A stretch of 64,000 bases of DNA from Arcuatula senhousia (Eukaryota; Mollusca; Bivalvia; Mytilida; Mytilidae): NCBI GenBank assembly GCA_963971305.1, contig OZ020307.1:54061702-54125701 (forward strand). The letters are read 5' to 3'. The notes beneath the pieces are model-generated. The model saw nothing but the letters and a program-made list of their open reading frames with translations, did no database searches and was not told the DNA's origin. The translations under genes and the position numbers were made by a program. Shown one piece after another: positions 12,301 through 23,654 of the stretch. How positions within the stretch are numbered: position 1 is the first letter of the stretch; each line of letters begins with the position of its first letter.

Positions 12301-13402
12301 TTGCACATGTAAAGGCAAACTAGTTTGCTCAAAAGGCTGCGTGTGTTTTGAACAAAACCTCTTGTACCGACCTCTATCCTTGTTTACAAATACGTCAACA
12401 TACATCTAATTGAAGAGGAAGATGGGGACCATGCAGCCTGAGCAGTTAATTTCTTTGTTATTCAGTTCATTTGAGATTAGGTTGTTAAGGTATAGTGTGT
12501 ATTTTGTTATGCATATATAACCGGGACTTCTGAACATTTTTTTCAAACGGTCTGTCCATAGCCCTACCCGGCGCGTTCCCAGGTTGCGGATAGGGTAATG
12601 TCCTTTGAAAGGAAACTACTGGGGGTAGTCAGGTCATAAAATGAAATAAAAGCCTTATCGCGGACAATATTTGGCTAAATGTGGTTCAAAAATTGCATGT
12701 CTGATGCATATGGCATGAAATCAATAAAAATCCACCACAGTTTACAAATATTAATGTTGTTGTGGATATAATCCTTTATTCCACATTTGGCTGTAATTCA
12801 AAACTACTAGATTACAACATAAATAGTTTTACATCAAAAACAAACACAAAACGGTGTTCAACAAGGTTAGGTTCCAATACGTACGTTTCTTCACTTTTTG
12901 GGATATCATTTTGCACTTATTGTTTTATAGATATGACAAATTAGAGTACACAAAAAACTTAAATAATAGTCGAATGTTATAAAACATTAAAAACTTAACG
13001 GCTGACTTAAAACACAAATAGCCAAGGTAGAATTTGAGTCAACATGTCGGTTTTTAATGGTTCCTTCGAATTTTGCGTCTCTGCTTACCTCCCTTCTATG
13101 AAAAATTTCAAAATTTTGTTAATAGTGATTACTTTATCACTAAATATTACAAACATATTTCTATTGGTATCATTTTGCACACAAAAGATAAAATAAGAGG
13201 GTAAAATCTATATTTTTAAGAATTTTCACGAATTTCTGAAATCAACTTTTATCCCATTTTTGAAAAATCGTGACCACTTCCCATTTTTACGACAGGAATT
13301 TTCTGAAAGAACACACATTCCCCTTTCGATTGATATCAAATATAGCCGTGTGTCAGGTAGGGACATTAAAATCAAACTTTTCTACTTGTGGTCACCGCAC
13401 TA
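9382..13402 (+). mobile_element. 4.0-kb TIR DNA transposon with TAA duplication
   Basis: The left end begins TAGTGCGGTGACC and the right end closes GGTCACCGCACTA. The inverted match continues imperfectly for about 60 bases (through the shared acacacggct/agccgtgtgt stretch) and weakly to about 140 bases (cctgtcgtaa). TAA lies on both sides (9379-9381, 13403-13405). The uninterrupted site is present in unit copies 1 and 2, which independently confirms both ends. A 3-bp TAA duplication is characteristic of PIF/Harbinger elements, but the internal protein does not resemble a Harbinger transposase, so the superfamily is left open. The interior holds a decayed coding region. Confidence 0.85.
10258..12410 (+). 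pseudogene. Decayed uncharacterised invertebrate protein with PIN/FEN-like acidic motifs
   Basis: Fragments of one protein can be read in order on the plus strand, broken by stops and frameshifts. They are: an N-terminal piece around 10258-10370; a Cys/His-containing piece around 10560-10630; a segment at 11050-11246 (LALVLANTRKDVTVERVL, then MRKTCKADL); one at 11450-11545 (IPEWEKCLAVN); one at 11580-11830 containing IVKSHDNDLLLL; a piece at about 11926-11994 reading HSITGFDSTSSMFGIGKK; and a C-terminal stretch at 12088-12410 with MHGWCNQN and a Cys cluster (CTCKGKLVCSKGCVC). I recognise this order from long uncharacterised proteins that are highly multiplied in corals, hydrozoans and molluscs. 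In intact relatives the acidic motifs (DTD, GCDSTSxFxGxGK) recall XPG/FEN or PIN nucleases. That functional link is inference. This copy is non-functional. It may be the element's own enzyme or captured cargo. Confidence 0.65.
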
Positions 13403-13432
13403 TAAGAATCATTTCAATAGAAGTGTAATTAA

Positions 13433-14129
13433 GGTTTGGTCAATTTTTATAAACCATACATGTACATGTAAGTCATGCAACCCAGTCAGCTATTACGCAA
13501 CTTTTTATGGATTCCCAATCAAATTTGAACCGCCATTTAAATTTCTGTTTGTGAGTGTATAACACATACTCATATTCTCTGTACATGCCCATGTTAAATC
13601 AATTGTACTAGAGTTTCTTTTGATTCCCCCAAAAAATCGTGAACCATCAAGTATTAGGCACTACTTGTCAAGTGAACGATAATAGATCCCATATTGGAAA
13701 AAAATATATAATTCCATTATATGATATTTTAAAACAAATCCACATTTTACCCCAAAAATAAAAAAAATGAAACTTTCACTCAAAAAGGCGTTTTTAATAA
13801 CCTTAAAAAGGTGGAAGGGTAAAATTCAGCTGATGGAGGGACCTGAATTTTAAAAATGTGTCTTTTTTTCAAGAAAAATGTGAATTTGTAAAATGCAGAT
13901 TGACACTTGGCGATTTCCAACTGCCAGCAAGATTTCTCTTAGAGTCTTAAAAAGATATAAAGGAAAAGATATTGCAATTATCCTTTTTTTGTTAAAGAGT
14001 ATAATATATCTAACAAAACATTGAATTTGAAAATATTTGATGCAGTTTGTTTCTTTTCTTATTTGTAAACATGTGTTGCTATAACGTTAACCCTCTCACA
14101 TGTATGAAATAATTTCTTATTTCTATGCA
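13433..14129. other. AT-rich non-coding DNA
   Basis: No gene or clear repeat is seen between the end of the tandem array and the next satellite. Confidence 0.55.
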
Positions 14130-14815
14130 CTTAGTCTTTTGCATTATGATAGCAAAAAACGTTTACATCGATTGTACATCACTGCTCAATGATATTTTAT
14201 ATTTACGCTTCAAACTGGTGCACATCATTCATAAAAGGATCTGACAAATCGTTTTATGGACTAAACTAGTCTAAACATAAATTATTATAATGTATGCATC
14301 AATGTTCAAAGATATTTAGATCAATTAATTTCATATTTACGCTTCGAATTGTTGCACAAGGATCTGACAAGTCGTTTTATGGAATAAACTTTTCTAAATA
14401 GGAATTATCGTAATGTATGCATCAATGTTCAAAATATTTGCATCATTGGAATTCATATTTTTGTTTCTAGCTGTCGCATATCATTTATTAAAGGATCTGA
14501 CAAATCGTTTTATGGAATAAACTTTTCTTAACATGAATTATTATAATGTATGCATCAATGTTCAAAAATATTTGCATCATCAAAATTCATATTTTTGTTT
14601 CTAGCTGTTGCATATCATTCATTAAAGGTTCTCACGAATCGTTTTATGGACTAAACTTTTCTAAACATGAATTATCATACATGTAATGTATGCATCAATG
14701 TTCAAAAATATTTGCAACATTAGAATTTATATTTTTGTTTTTTTAATTGTTGCACAACATTAATTAAAGGATAAGATTTTTAAAAGACTAAACTTTTCTA
14801 AACATGTTTCATGTT
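14130..14815 (+). repeat. ~130-bp tandem repeat, five diverged copies
   Basis: The phrase gttttatgga begins at 14251, 14374, 14507 and 14641, giving periods of 123, 133 and 134. A fifth, more diverged copy runs to about 14815. Each unit also has aatgtatgcatcaatgttcaaa and a 'catattttt(g)tttctagctgttgcat' segment. The array is AT-rich and non-coding. No terminal hairpin or microsatellite is attached, so it may be a satellite rather than a transposon core. Confidence 0.85.
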
Positions 14816-16639
14816 TTTAATAATTTTATAATAATAAACTCTTTTACGTTTTACCTAACCAAGCATTTCAACAGTTGTAGAATATCATTTTAGAAGTCTG
14901 CACCTACCAATCTATACAAAGTGCGGACACGATAAATTATTCTTTATATTCGTGATATAAATAAGTTTGTTTTTTATCTCCTAAATGAATTCTGGAAAAA
15001 AGCAAAGGAAGAAGAAGACGATCAGGCTTTTTTAAGGTCAATTAAGTTAAAAGCCTAATTGGTTTGCAGAAAATACGTCAATATCCCAAGTCATATTCAC
15101 ACAGTTGAATGTCGGTTAAGTGAAAAAAACCCCAGAATGATACCAAATTAACAAAAATCGTAATTTCTTCTTACAACGAGAGTAGAAATGCTCCATTTCT
15201 TCTTCGTCTCTCTTTTTACATGTATATAAGAATGCAATAAAGTTTAATTAAAATTTTTCTCCAAAAACACTACGTTTTTTTCTTTGGCGGTCAGTTTTAA
15301 TGGTGGATGAAACCAGTGTTCCCGAAGGAAACCGCCGATTTTGGCAGGTAATTTTCAAACATAATTACATTCAGAAGGGAAAGTCCCGTTTTTTTTAATA
15401 AATAACAAACGTAGACTCGATCAAACTACCTGAAGTGGTAATTTACTAGTGATCAATAGTCATGATAGTGTGGTATTTAAACAAGAGTCCATCCAGGCTG
15501 CCAGCACAAACCATGTAGGAATGCAAGCAGTTTTTTCTGGTCTCTCAGGAAAAAGTAAGAGAAACCCTCCAAGGATATTTATAACTTATGCAAACAATTT
15601 TGTTATGATTAAATCAAGAAACAGTTTTGTGAAATTAATGAAAATCGGAAAGGTTGGCATCCATATATGTGTTGTTTTCGTCCTATGAAATATTGTCGCA
15701 CAGTATTTGTTTTTGTCTACCATTAGTTAGGTATATTGATACATTTCAACAATGCAAACAAGGAGATAGACAGGGGCTTCGTATCAAGTTACATGTATTT
15801 TTTTAAAATCTAAAAAATCACTTCAACAACTCATCATAACTGCTCCTAAAACTCACAGCTTATTCATACAACTCATAACATTTTTATGAAACCGTTCTTT
15901 TTCATTAAATAATTATATATAAGACTGCAACGAGTCACTATCGGTTGCAGTAAACAAATTGTCACAATTTAAGTCCAAAAGTTTTAACTTCAATGAGCTT
16001 TTTGTTTACAAAATCAACAAAATACTCAGTGTTGAAAATAATCTCGTTAAGTCGACAGAACAAAACGATTGCTGAAAGAGTATTTAGACCTATGGTAAAA
16101 ATAATTACCCCTTTTTGTAGCAAATGACCCTACTGATCGAATAGCATTCTCGTATTTTCCAAATAAAGAAATAAGTGTTCAATGTTAACTTAACAAAACG
16201 GGTGTTAACGTTTTGAAGCGAGAAAAAATCGTATTACACCGCATAACAGGACAAAATATCGCAGTTGTGTTAGGTATGGCATGAACCTGGTATCTATATG
16301 ATACCTCAGGTAACTGGGGTTTACTGGGTGCTATCTTGGGGTTTTCTAGATCAAACTACCATACCAACAGGCAGTTATCCCATGAAAGATACCTCCAAAA
16401 CTCTCAATATCATCAGCTATGGAATGTTTTTTTTCAAATTCACTTGAACAATTTTTAGACCCCATGCCAAATTTCAAACAATTTTCGTGTAAAATTTCCG
16501 AGAAAAGCTTGACGAGATACTAAAAGCCCCCCTCCCCACAAGTCAACGAAAAGGTGGCAACGAAAAAAAAAGAAATGCAAAAATATCCTTTTTGTAAGTA
16601 AATAATACTATATTTTAAAATTGTCCTTGTTTTGTCAGA
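14816..16639. other. Mostly featureless non-coding DNA
   Basis: AT-rich, with no confident gene. It contains one possible small exon (15294-15346) and an unexplained 80-codon open frame at 15449-15688 that I could not assign. Confidence 0.4.
15294..15346 (+). other. Possible 53-base internal exon, unassigned
   Basis: A pyrimidine-rich tract ending in CAG (15291-15293) precedes 53 bases that are open in one frame (LMVDETSVPEGNRRFWQ) and followed directly by GTAATT. The composition is more coding-like than the flanks. I do not recognise a family. A chance arrangement of splice signals is quite possible. Confidence 0.2.
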
Positions 16640-17250
16640 AAATAATGAGCTGAAGGTTCAAGCAATCGACAGATTATCTCTCCTTTCAATAGTTTTCATT
16701 TTATAGGGCAAAAACATGAAAAAACGCTATTTTTGACCACCCTTATAATGGGTCATATGACAACTTTTGAAGTGCTTAATGAGCTGAAGGTTTAAGCTGG
16801 CAATAGCTTTTCTATTTCTTTAATAGTTTTCATTTTATAGGACAAAAACATGAAAAAAACACTATTTTTTACTTTTAAAGAGTCATTACCCTATAAGATG
16901 TCATCTGACAGCTTCGACTCAATAAGGAATTTGTAAAGCTCAATGAGCTGAAGGTTTAAGCAAGAACAGCTTTTCTTTATCTGTATTAGTTTTTATTCTA
17001 ACGACCAAAGACATGGAAAAAACACATAACTCCTGAAGAGGATTGCATCAGATTGTTTCTATCTCTTATACTTTTTGTTTTACAAGCCAAATTCCTGAAA
17101 GGGGCCGTCTTCACAACTTCAAGCAAATGGAAACTTTTGAAGAAGTTAATGAGCTGGTGATTTATGCAAGCAAGCAGCAACTTTTCTCTGTATCCAATTC
17201 TTTTCATTATAGAGGGCAAAAACGTAAAAAAAAACGCTATGCCTACTGAG
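16640..17250 (+). repeat. Core monomers of the CACCTGG HINE-like family, ends missing
   Basis: About four diverged ~150-base monomers share 'gagctgaaggtttaagca', 'agcttttc', 'cattttatagg(g/a)caaaaacatgaaaaaa' and 'cctataag.gtcat'. Neither the GGCTCC palindrome nor the terminal hairpin is present, so this is a fragment or an ancient copy. Confidence 0.65.
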
Positions 17251-18480
17251 TTTGTTACAGAAATTTTAAACACGGACTCTTGCTTGGATGGGTGGGTAAG
17301 TCCAAAACCTTACAATGTATACCATTTGCAACTTCAAAATTAAATTTGTTTAAGTATATTGGTCATTTCACCAAACGCAGCTATGCTCATTTTCGAAACA
17401 AAGTAATATGTTTAGAATTTTTTATGTCTACGTCGAGACAATAATAATGTAATAAAACAAAACAAAACAAAACAATATCATCTAACAAATCAAGACACAA
17501 TCCCGACAATTGTATTTGATTTGTATCAATACCATTCCTTTTCTTTCCTATTTCGGATTTAACAATCAGAAGCTTTAATTTCAAACTAAATTATGACAAT
17601 AGAATTTGGTGCAATTGCATGAATCTTATCAGTCTTTCACTTGATATATCATATTGTTTTGGACTCCAATTGCAATGTTTCCATGCAGATAGTAGTTATC
17701 GTCAGATCTATGCATTGGTGACTCTCGATAAATTGCCGTTATGACATGTTATTTAATGAAAATGTAAAATTATTTTATCTCAACCCAATCGCTTTTTATG
17801 TTTAACGGAACAAGTTGTACGAGCTGCTGCAGTTGAAACATAGACTTCTCAAATATATTTTTATAAGTCGACTGTCATCGCTATATATCAAAATATTACT
17901 GGTCTTAGACTGGTTACTTAAATGACAGTCAAACAATAACTGGATACAGCTAGGGAGCAACTACTTAGTATTCAATTTCTAGGGGGGCAGGCTATGGATA
18001 TTTCATTCATTCTGCCTTTTTATTTTTGCAAAAAGTCGAGCAATTTTTAATATTTTTAAAGCTGCTATAAATTTTTCCGCCAAAAACGCCATTCTGCCTT
18101 TTTTTAATTCAAAGTACTGTCCTGGCTTTTTTTAATACAGAATTTTTGCCATCCTGCCTTTTCATTAAAATTTGACCATACCCCACATAAAAAATCAAAT
18201 GGTCGTTCCCTTGGGACCTCCCAGAGGAAGATGGACAGACTTAGTGAGTTAGTGTTCAAAATGAAACAGTGCATACCAATGATACATTGAAATGTCGAGG
18301 CCACAACAAAATCAGTAAACTTAAAAGACAAGGCGAATCAAAAACAAAACACAAAAGAACAAACACACAACGAAACCCCAACTAAACTTCAATCAGTTAC
18401 TTGAACTCAAGTCGAAACAAGAGTGAACTAAGAAGCACGTAAAAATCTTTTATTTCATTTACACTGATTTACCTGATGTC
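17251..18480. other. Non-coding DNA
   Basis: No gene is seen. A short (AACAA)n-like run is near 17455. The stretch near 18410 (cgaaacaagagtgaact) matches one near 37256 and marks a dispersed repeat. Confidence 0.5.
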
Positions 18481-18858
18481 TTAAGGAGATACGAACCTGA
18501 AAATTAAAGTAATCAAATGTCCCTAAAGATGGTCTCTCGTGTTAGAAAAACTTAAATAAAGGTTAATAATAAAAAAATCATAATGTACCTATGGATTTTA
18601 AGATGTAAGAGTTAAAAGTTTGGCGTGAAATCGGACTCCTCTTGACAGTTTTTGACCTATTCAGCATAGAAATAATTATCAAACTTTACTGAAATTTGGT
18701 AAACATGTATGTCATTATTTATACACGTTATTAAAAAAAAATGAAAAGAAAATAAGGGGTCAGCGGGTAAACTAATTCCAATGCATTTTAATGGATAAAG
18801 GCAGAGGATATCGAAAAATATTCCCGATATTCAAAACCACAGGTTCGTGCCTCCTTAA
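18481..18858. mobile_element. MITE with TTAA flanks (GGAGATACGAACCT)
   Basis: TTAAGGAGATACGAACCT at the left and AGGTTCGTGCCTCCTTAA at the right form 18-base ends with two mismatches, bounding ~370 bases of non-coding DNA. The TTAA at both edges may be a target-site duplication. The interior has phrases (actcctcttgac, ggggtcagcg) that resemble the TTAA element inside the 1.36-kb units, so the two may be distant relatives. Confidence 0.6.
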
Positions 18859-19910
18859 ACTCCTTTAAGTGAATATGTTCTTTATAAAATGTAAGTTTAG
18901 AATTGATATTATTTTATATTTAGATACCTTTTTTATGTACTTAAACAACACTGTTATTGAAAAGTTCTCGTTTTGTTATAATAACACATCTCTACTGCTA
19001 TAAAGTCAAATAATATGTTACATATGTGAAGACAAGTTAATTTGTAATGAATTATCCTCATTTATTTATAATAGCTTGGGTATGAGAAAAACTAAATTAG
19101 ATAATAATTACTGTGTTTATTTTCATTGATCACTTTTTTTCTTTTGTTAAATATGTCTATATCTTTTGTTTTAGTTATGTATGATGTTTTCAGTTGAATT
19201 CGTGTATGTATATACATGTCCAGTGATGGGCCCATAATTGATTTAATAAACCATTCTATTCTATTCTAGTTTAGAGATTTTTGCAAGTAAAATACATGTC
19301 AAAATATCAACTTATGCTCCAAATGACAAAATCATGGTAATTTTTTACGCTTTGTATTGACATGTTGTTGACCCCATGCTAGAAACATTGCATAGTTTAC
19401 AATAAATAATATGGGTTTTCTAGGATGGTAATTCTCTAGTTTTTGTTCTTGAAATTAAGAAAGAATCCCATAATTACTTCATTAAAGCTATAAAACATGC
19501 TCTTATTTTCCATACCATGTCCATAAAATATTTTGTTTTCATCTTTACGAGCTTTGTGATTCAGTCCAAGCAGTTAATCAGTTCATTCATTCGAATTATA
19601 TGTCGTAAGATTACATTTTATTTAGCAATTAAAAAAAAAAAGAATAAAACAAATTTTATAGGTAATTTGTAACGTTTTTATTAAGCGCCTCTAAAAGAGT
19701 AAATTTAAAAGGAATTGATTAAAAAACACGACACGCCAACCTATAGCCATGCAATGTGTTTTCAATAGAGCTTCTTTATTCGGAATAACAAAATGGTACG
19801 TACATTTTCATTCTTTTTTCAGCTAGATTCGTCAAAAAAATAGACGCAGTATACGTTTCAACTCAAACTATTTAAAAAAAACCCAAAACTAGAATACTGA
19901 CAAAGTCAGA
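18859..19910. other. AT-rich non-coding DNA
   Basis: No gene or structured repeat is recognised. Confidence 0.55.
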
Positions 19911-20654
19911 AAGGGCCCCGCGGCAAAATATCTAAGTGTTTTCAAAATCATACGAACTTTAATTATAACCACTAAGGCATGTTCCATGGAATGCATATGA
20001 AACTACAGATCTGTATTGTTAATAGCTTTTGAGTTTTATTGTTCACAAAGTCCAATTCTCAAAATTCTTGTGATTTTCGATAAAAAATGAAGTTTTTTCC
20101 AAAAATATTAATCAGATTTGCACGAAATTTTAATATGCAAATCAGGACATGCTACTTACAAATGTAGCAGCTGAACAAAGTTTCAGAACTGTTTTGTTAA
20201 CAGTTTTTGAGTTTTAGTGTTCACAAAGTCCAATTCTCAAAATCTGTGATTTTCGATAAAAATGAAGTTTTTTCCAAAAATATTAAACAGATTTGTACGA
20301 AATTTTAATATGCACATCATGACATGCTACTTAGCAGCTGTGCAAAGTTTCAGAACTGTATTGTTAACAGTTTTTGAGTTTTAGTGTTCACAAAGTCCAA
20401 TTCTCAAAATCTGTGATTTTCGATAAAAAATGAAGATTTTTTCCAAAAATATTAATCAGATTTGCACGAAATTTTAATATGCACATCATGACATGCTACT
20501 TAGCAGCTGTGCAAAGTTTCAGAACTGTGGTGTTAATAGTTTTTGAGTTTAAGTGTTCACAAGAATTGTTGACGGACGGACAGACGGCCGGACGGACAGA
20601 CGGCCGGACAAAGTGAAAACTATAGGGCGTCCGCATCTTCGATGCGGGGCCCTA
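19911..20654 (+). mobile_element. HINE/pearl-like element, GGGCCCCGC family
   Basis: The left end is AAGGGCCCCGCGGCAAAATAT. The core is about 177 bases, repeated three to four times (gttcacaaag at 20041, 20219 and 20396). A GACGGACGGACAGACGG microsatellite follows at about 20571-20610. The 3' end is a hairpin CCGCATC-TTC-GATGCGG followed by GGCCCTAA. The reverse complement of the 3' end (TTAGGGCCCCGCAT) matches the 5' end, that is, asymmetric terminal inverted repeats. Non-coding. Confidence 0.75.
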
Positions 20655-20709
20655 ATGATAATAGTTCCATTGTAATGGTAGACTCATTACCTTTCAGTTA
20701 TAGACCACT

Positions 20710-20796
20710 CATCTTCGCTAGCCAAGGGTTACGATCCGCCCCCTCCTCTTCACTTAGGGGGGGGGGGCGGATCGTAACCCTTGGCTAGCGAAGATG
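20710..20796. mobile_element. 87-bp palindromic MITE with 9-bp duplication
   Basis: CATCTTCGCTAGCCAAGG at the left is mirrored by CCTTGGCTAGCGAAGATG at the right, and the inverted match continues through ggttacgatccgcccc. Only a short C/G-rich centre separates the arms. TAGACCACT flanks both sides (20701-20709, 20797-20805), an exact 9-base target-site duplication. A 9-base duplication with long TIRs is typical of Mutator-like elements. The same TIR bounds the 457-bp element at 51420-51876. Confidence 0.85.
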
Positions 20797-20805
20797 TAGA
20801 CCACT

Positions 20806-21816
20806 AGAGACTGAGAAATTTGTTTACATACATGTAGACATTTCTAATGACCAATGCTCAATTGAACCACAATTTAAACTTCTCAAAGAAGAATATATTT
20901 TTTTTATATAAAATAACACACACTGCCACAGTTACGTAAAGCCTGTTTAGTTTGTTCAACATTTTTTTTGCCTAGTATATACATGTAGTTTTTTTTTTAC
21001 TCATGTTTGTAAATTTAACATTGCAATAAAAAGTTCTGTTCTTTGGATCAAAGCCAAAAACAGTTTTTAGAAATCGCATTGTTGTTGTAGATTAATAAAG
21101 TAAAGGCATGGTTCCATATTTTTCGTTTTTAATACAATCAACAAACAAACATTTTCAAAAAAGGTAGTTTTTGGTTTGGTTTTTTTTTCATTTAACGCTA
21201 CAAGTTAACCTATGGTCTATCATTATTAAGCCACCTTTGGCGTGCAATTTTTTACTTTTATTTCATTCACAAAATGTAATCTTACTCTTTTGGGTGATTT
21301 AAGTAGATTTCAATTAAAGTTGCATTAGATACGGCATATTATTCCTCAATGTTGAGATTCCTATAAAGGTTTAATAAAAATACATGTATATATTTATTTC
21401 GACAGAATGAAATACAAATATGCGCTTTTGTCTTGATATTGTTAAGGCGAACATAAGAATAAAATACAACTTTAAAAAATATTCTATAACATAACTTGGA
21501 AACTGAGTGTCTATACATGTCTTAGTTCTCGTATGCAAATGATTCATTATTCTCGAAAAAAAACTTGTTTCCCCCCTTTTGAACATTTTTAAAGTAACTT
21601 TTTTACTGACGAGCACAAGATTTCTTTACTCAGTCACTGCTTTGGTCCAAAAGAGTGCCAAATCGGCAATATCAATGAGATGAACATCAATGGGGTGATA
21701 TAATGAGCATGAAATGATGATGAAGTTGGATAGTTATATTAGTTAGTTATTGCATTACTCCCAAGCAGCACGAACTCGACTATACTTTATCCGGGAAATG
21801 AACTTGAAAAAGATAA
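20806..21816. other. AT-rich non-coding DNA
   Basis: No gene is recognised. Several poly(T) tracts are present. Confidence 0.55.
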
Positions 21817-23020
21817 CAAGAGGCTCCCAGGAGCCTGAATCGCTCACCTGGTCTTAATGTCAACCCTTAAAAGACTTTTGTATAGCTAAATGAGCTGAAT
21901 GTTTAAGCAATAAAAAGCTTTTCTCTATCTGCAATAGTTTTCATTCCATAGGACAAAAACACTATTTTTTGCCTTTAAGGGGCTGTAACCCCTATAGGGG
22001 GTCATCTGACAACTTCTTCCATATGGAGATTTGTGTAGAGCTAAATGAGCTGAACATTTAAGCAAGCAACAGCTTTTCTCTATCTGCAATAGTTTTCATT
22101 CTACAGGCCAAAAACTCATTTTTTTGCCTTTAAGGGGCCATAACCCCCATAAGGGGTTATCTGACAACTTTGACCCTATGGAGACTTTTGTAGAGCTAAA
22201 TGAGCTGAACATTTAAGCAAGCAACAGCTTTTCTCTATCTGCAATAGTTTTCATTCTATAGGCCAAAAACACTATTTTTTGCCTTTAAGGGGCTGTAACC
22301 CCTATAAGGGGTCATCTGACAACTTTGACCCTAGGGAGGCTTGTGTAGAGCTAAACGAGCTGAACATTTAAGCAAGCAACAGCTTTTCTCTATCTGCAAT
22401 AGTTTTCATTCCATAGGCCAAAAACTCTATTTTTTGCCTTTAAGGGGCCATAACCCCTATAAGGGGTCATCTGACAACTTTGACCTTATGGAGACTTTTG
22501 TAGAGCTAAATGAGCTGAACATTTAAGCAAGCAACAGCTTCTCTCTATCTGCAAAAGTTTTCATTCCATAGGCCAAAAACATGAAAAAATGCTATTTTTC
22601 ACCTTTAAGGGGCCGTAACTCCCATAAGGGGTCATCTGACAACTTGGACTCAATGGGGACTTTTGTAGAGCTTTTGATGCTGAAGCAGTAGCGTGGCATC
22701 AGATTTCATCTATCTGTTATACTTTTTGATTTACAAGCCAAAAACAGTAGTCTGACCCCCCTGGTCTATTTTTAGCAACGGCGGCCATGTTTTTCGACGA
22801 ATCAAAAATCCCCACATCAGTTCTGTGAGGGATACCCTAAAGTACCACCAGACCAAATTTGGTTTGAATCTGTGCAGCCGTTTCAGAGGAGAAGAAGTTT
22901 GAAGAAAAGTTAACGACGACGGACGACGACGACGACGACGACGGACGACGACGACGACGGACGACGACGACGGACGCCAAGTGATGGCAATAGCTCACAT
23001 GGCCTTTGGCCAGGTGAGCT
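21817..23020 (+). mobile_element. HINE/pearl-like element, CACCTGG family, copy 2 (near full-length)
   Basis: It has the GGCTCCCAGGAGCC palindrome and GCTCACCTGG start, five ~155-base cores, a diverged 3' block, and a (GAC)n/(GGACGAC)n microsatellite at 22916-22976. The closing hairpin has arms AGCTCAC and GTGAGCT around ATGGCCTTTGGCCAG. This is one of the most complete members of the family here. Open frames on the minus strand through the microsatellite are artefacts. Confidence 0.8.
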
Positions 23021-23039
23021 AATAAAATGACCATAAAAT

Positions 23040-23460
23040 GATGACGGAGTGGAGAAATTGGGACACAAGGTCAATCGGGGAGGAGAGTAAAATATGGAGT
23101 AATGGATAGGGACGGTCAATTTAGCCTCCAGCATAGGGTTCCTATGGGTCTTACTCTTATCAAGACCTGCAGTAGGATTCTTAAACGTGCGAGGAACGTA
23201 GCATTTTTCGGAAAGGAAAAAAATAGAGGGAAAAGTTAAGACTGTCAATGGAAAATGAAGCAATGAACTAAGTCGGTCAATTACGCCTGCTTCACTGAGG
23301 GGATCCAAGCGTCCCGAAAACTGCAGCAATGTTTTTACCGTGCGAGGAAAGTGTCATTTTTCGCACACGGTGTACCTCTATGGTTTGCAGTCAGGTTTTG
23401 GGATCCCTTTATGTAAGATGGCAGATTGATCCCATTCGACCACCCAGAGCACATTTCTGT
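23040..23460 (-). repeat. Dispersed repeat fragments
   Basis: Phrases such as cagcatagggttcctatgggtcttactcttatcaagacc have counterparts near 31540-31590 and 47000-47030 (ggctccc...tcctactcttatcgac). This indicates a dispersed non-coding repeat family. Element ends were not resolved. Confidence 0.4.
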
Positions 23461-23654
23461 CGCTTTAATTATTAGCAAAAAATCTCTGAAATGAAGCTAG
23501 TGTAAAGAATTGTTTTCTTTTGGTTGAGCACGATTTACTCAAAAGTTTTGAATTTGATCAAGCTTTGTAAGTTTTAAGTGTAAACTTATCAGTGTTGAGC
23601 TGAAATAGGATTTTGTACATTTTGATGTTTTTGCATAAAAAAAATAAATCTGAC

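Noticed and set aside
22837..23329. Minus-strand frames rich in Arg, Ser and Val
   Set aside because: They translate the GAC/GACGG microsatellite and flanking dispersed repeat.
23589..23654. Last 21 codons of the GPCR frame as the true C-terminus
   Set aside because: They are unrelated to the receptor family and begin exactly at a splice donor, where TM6 should follow.
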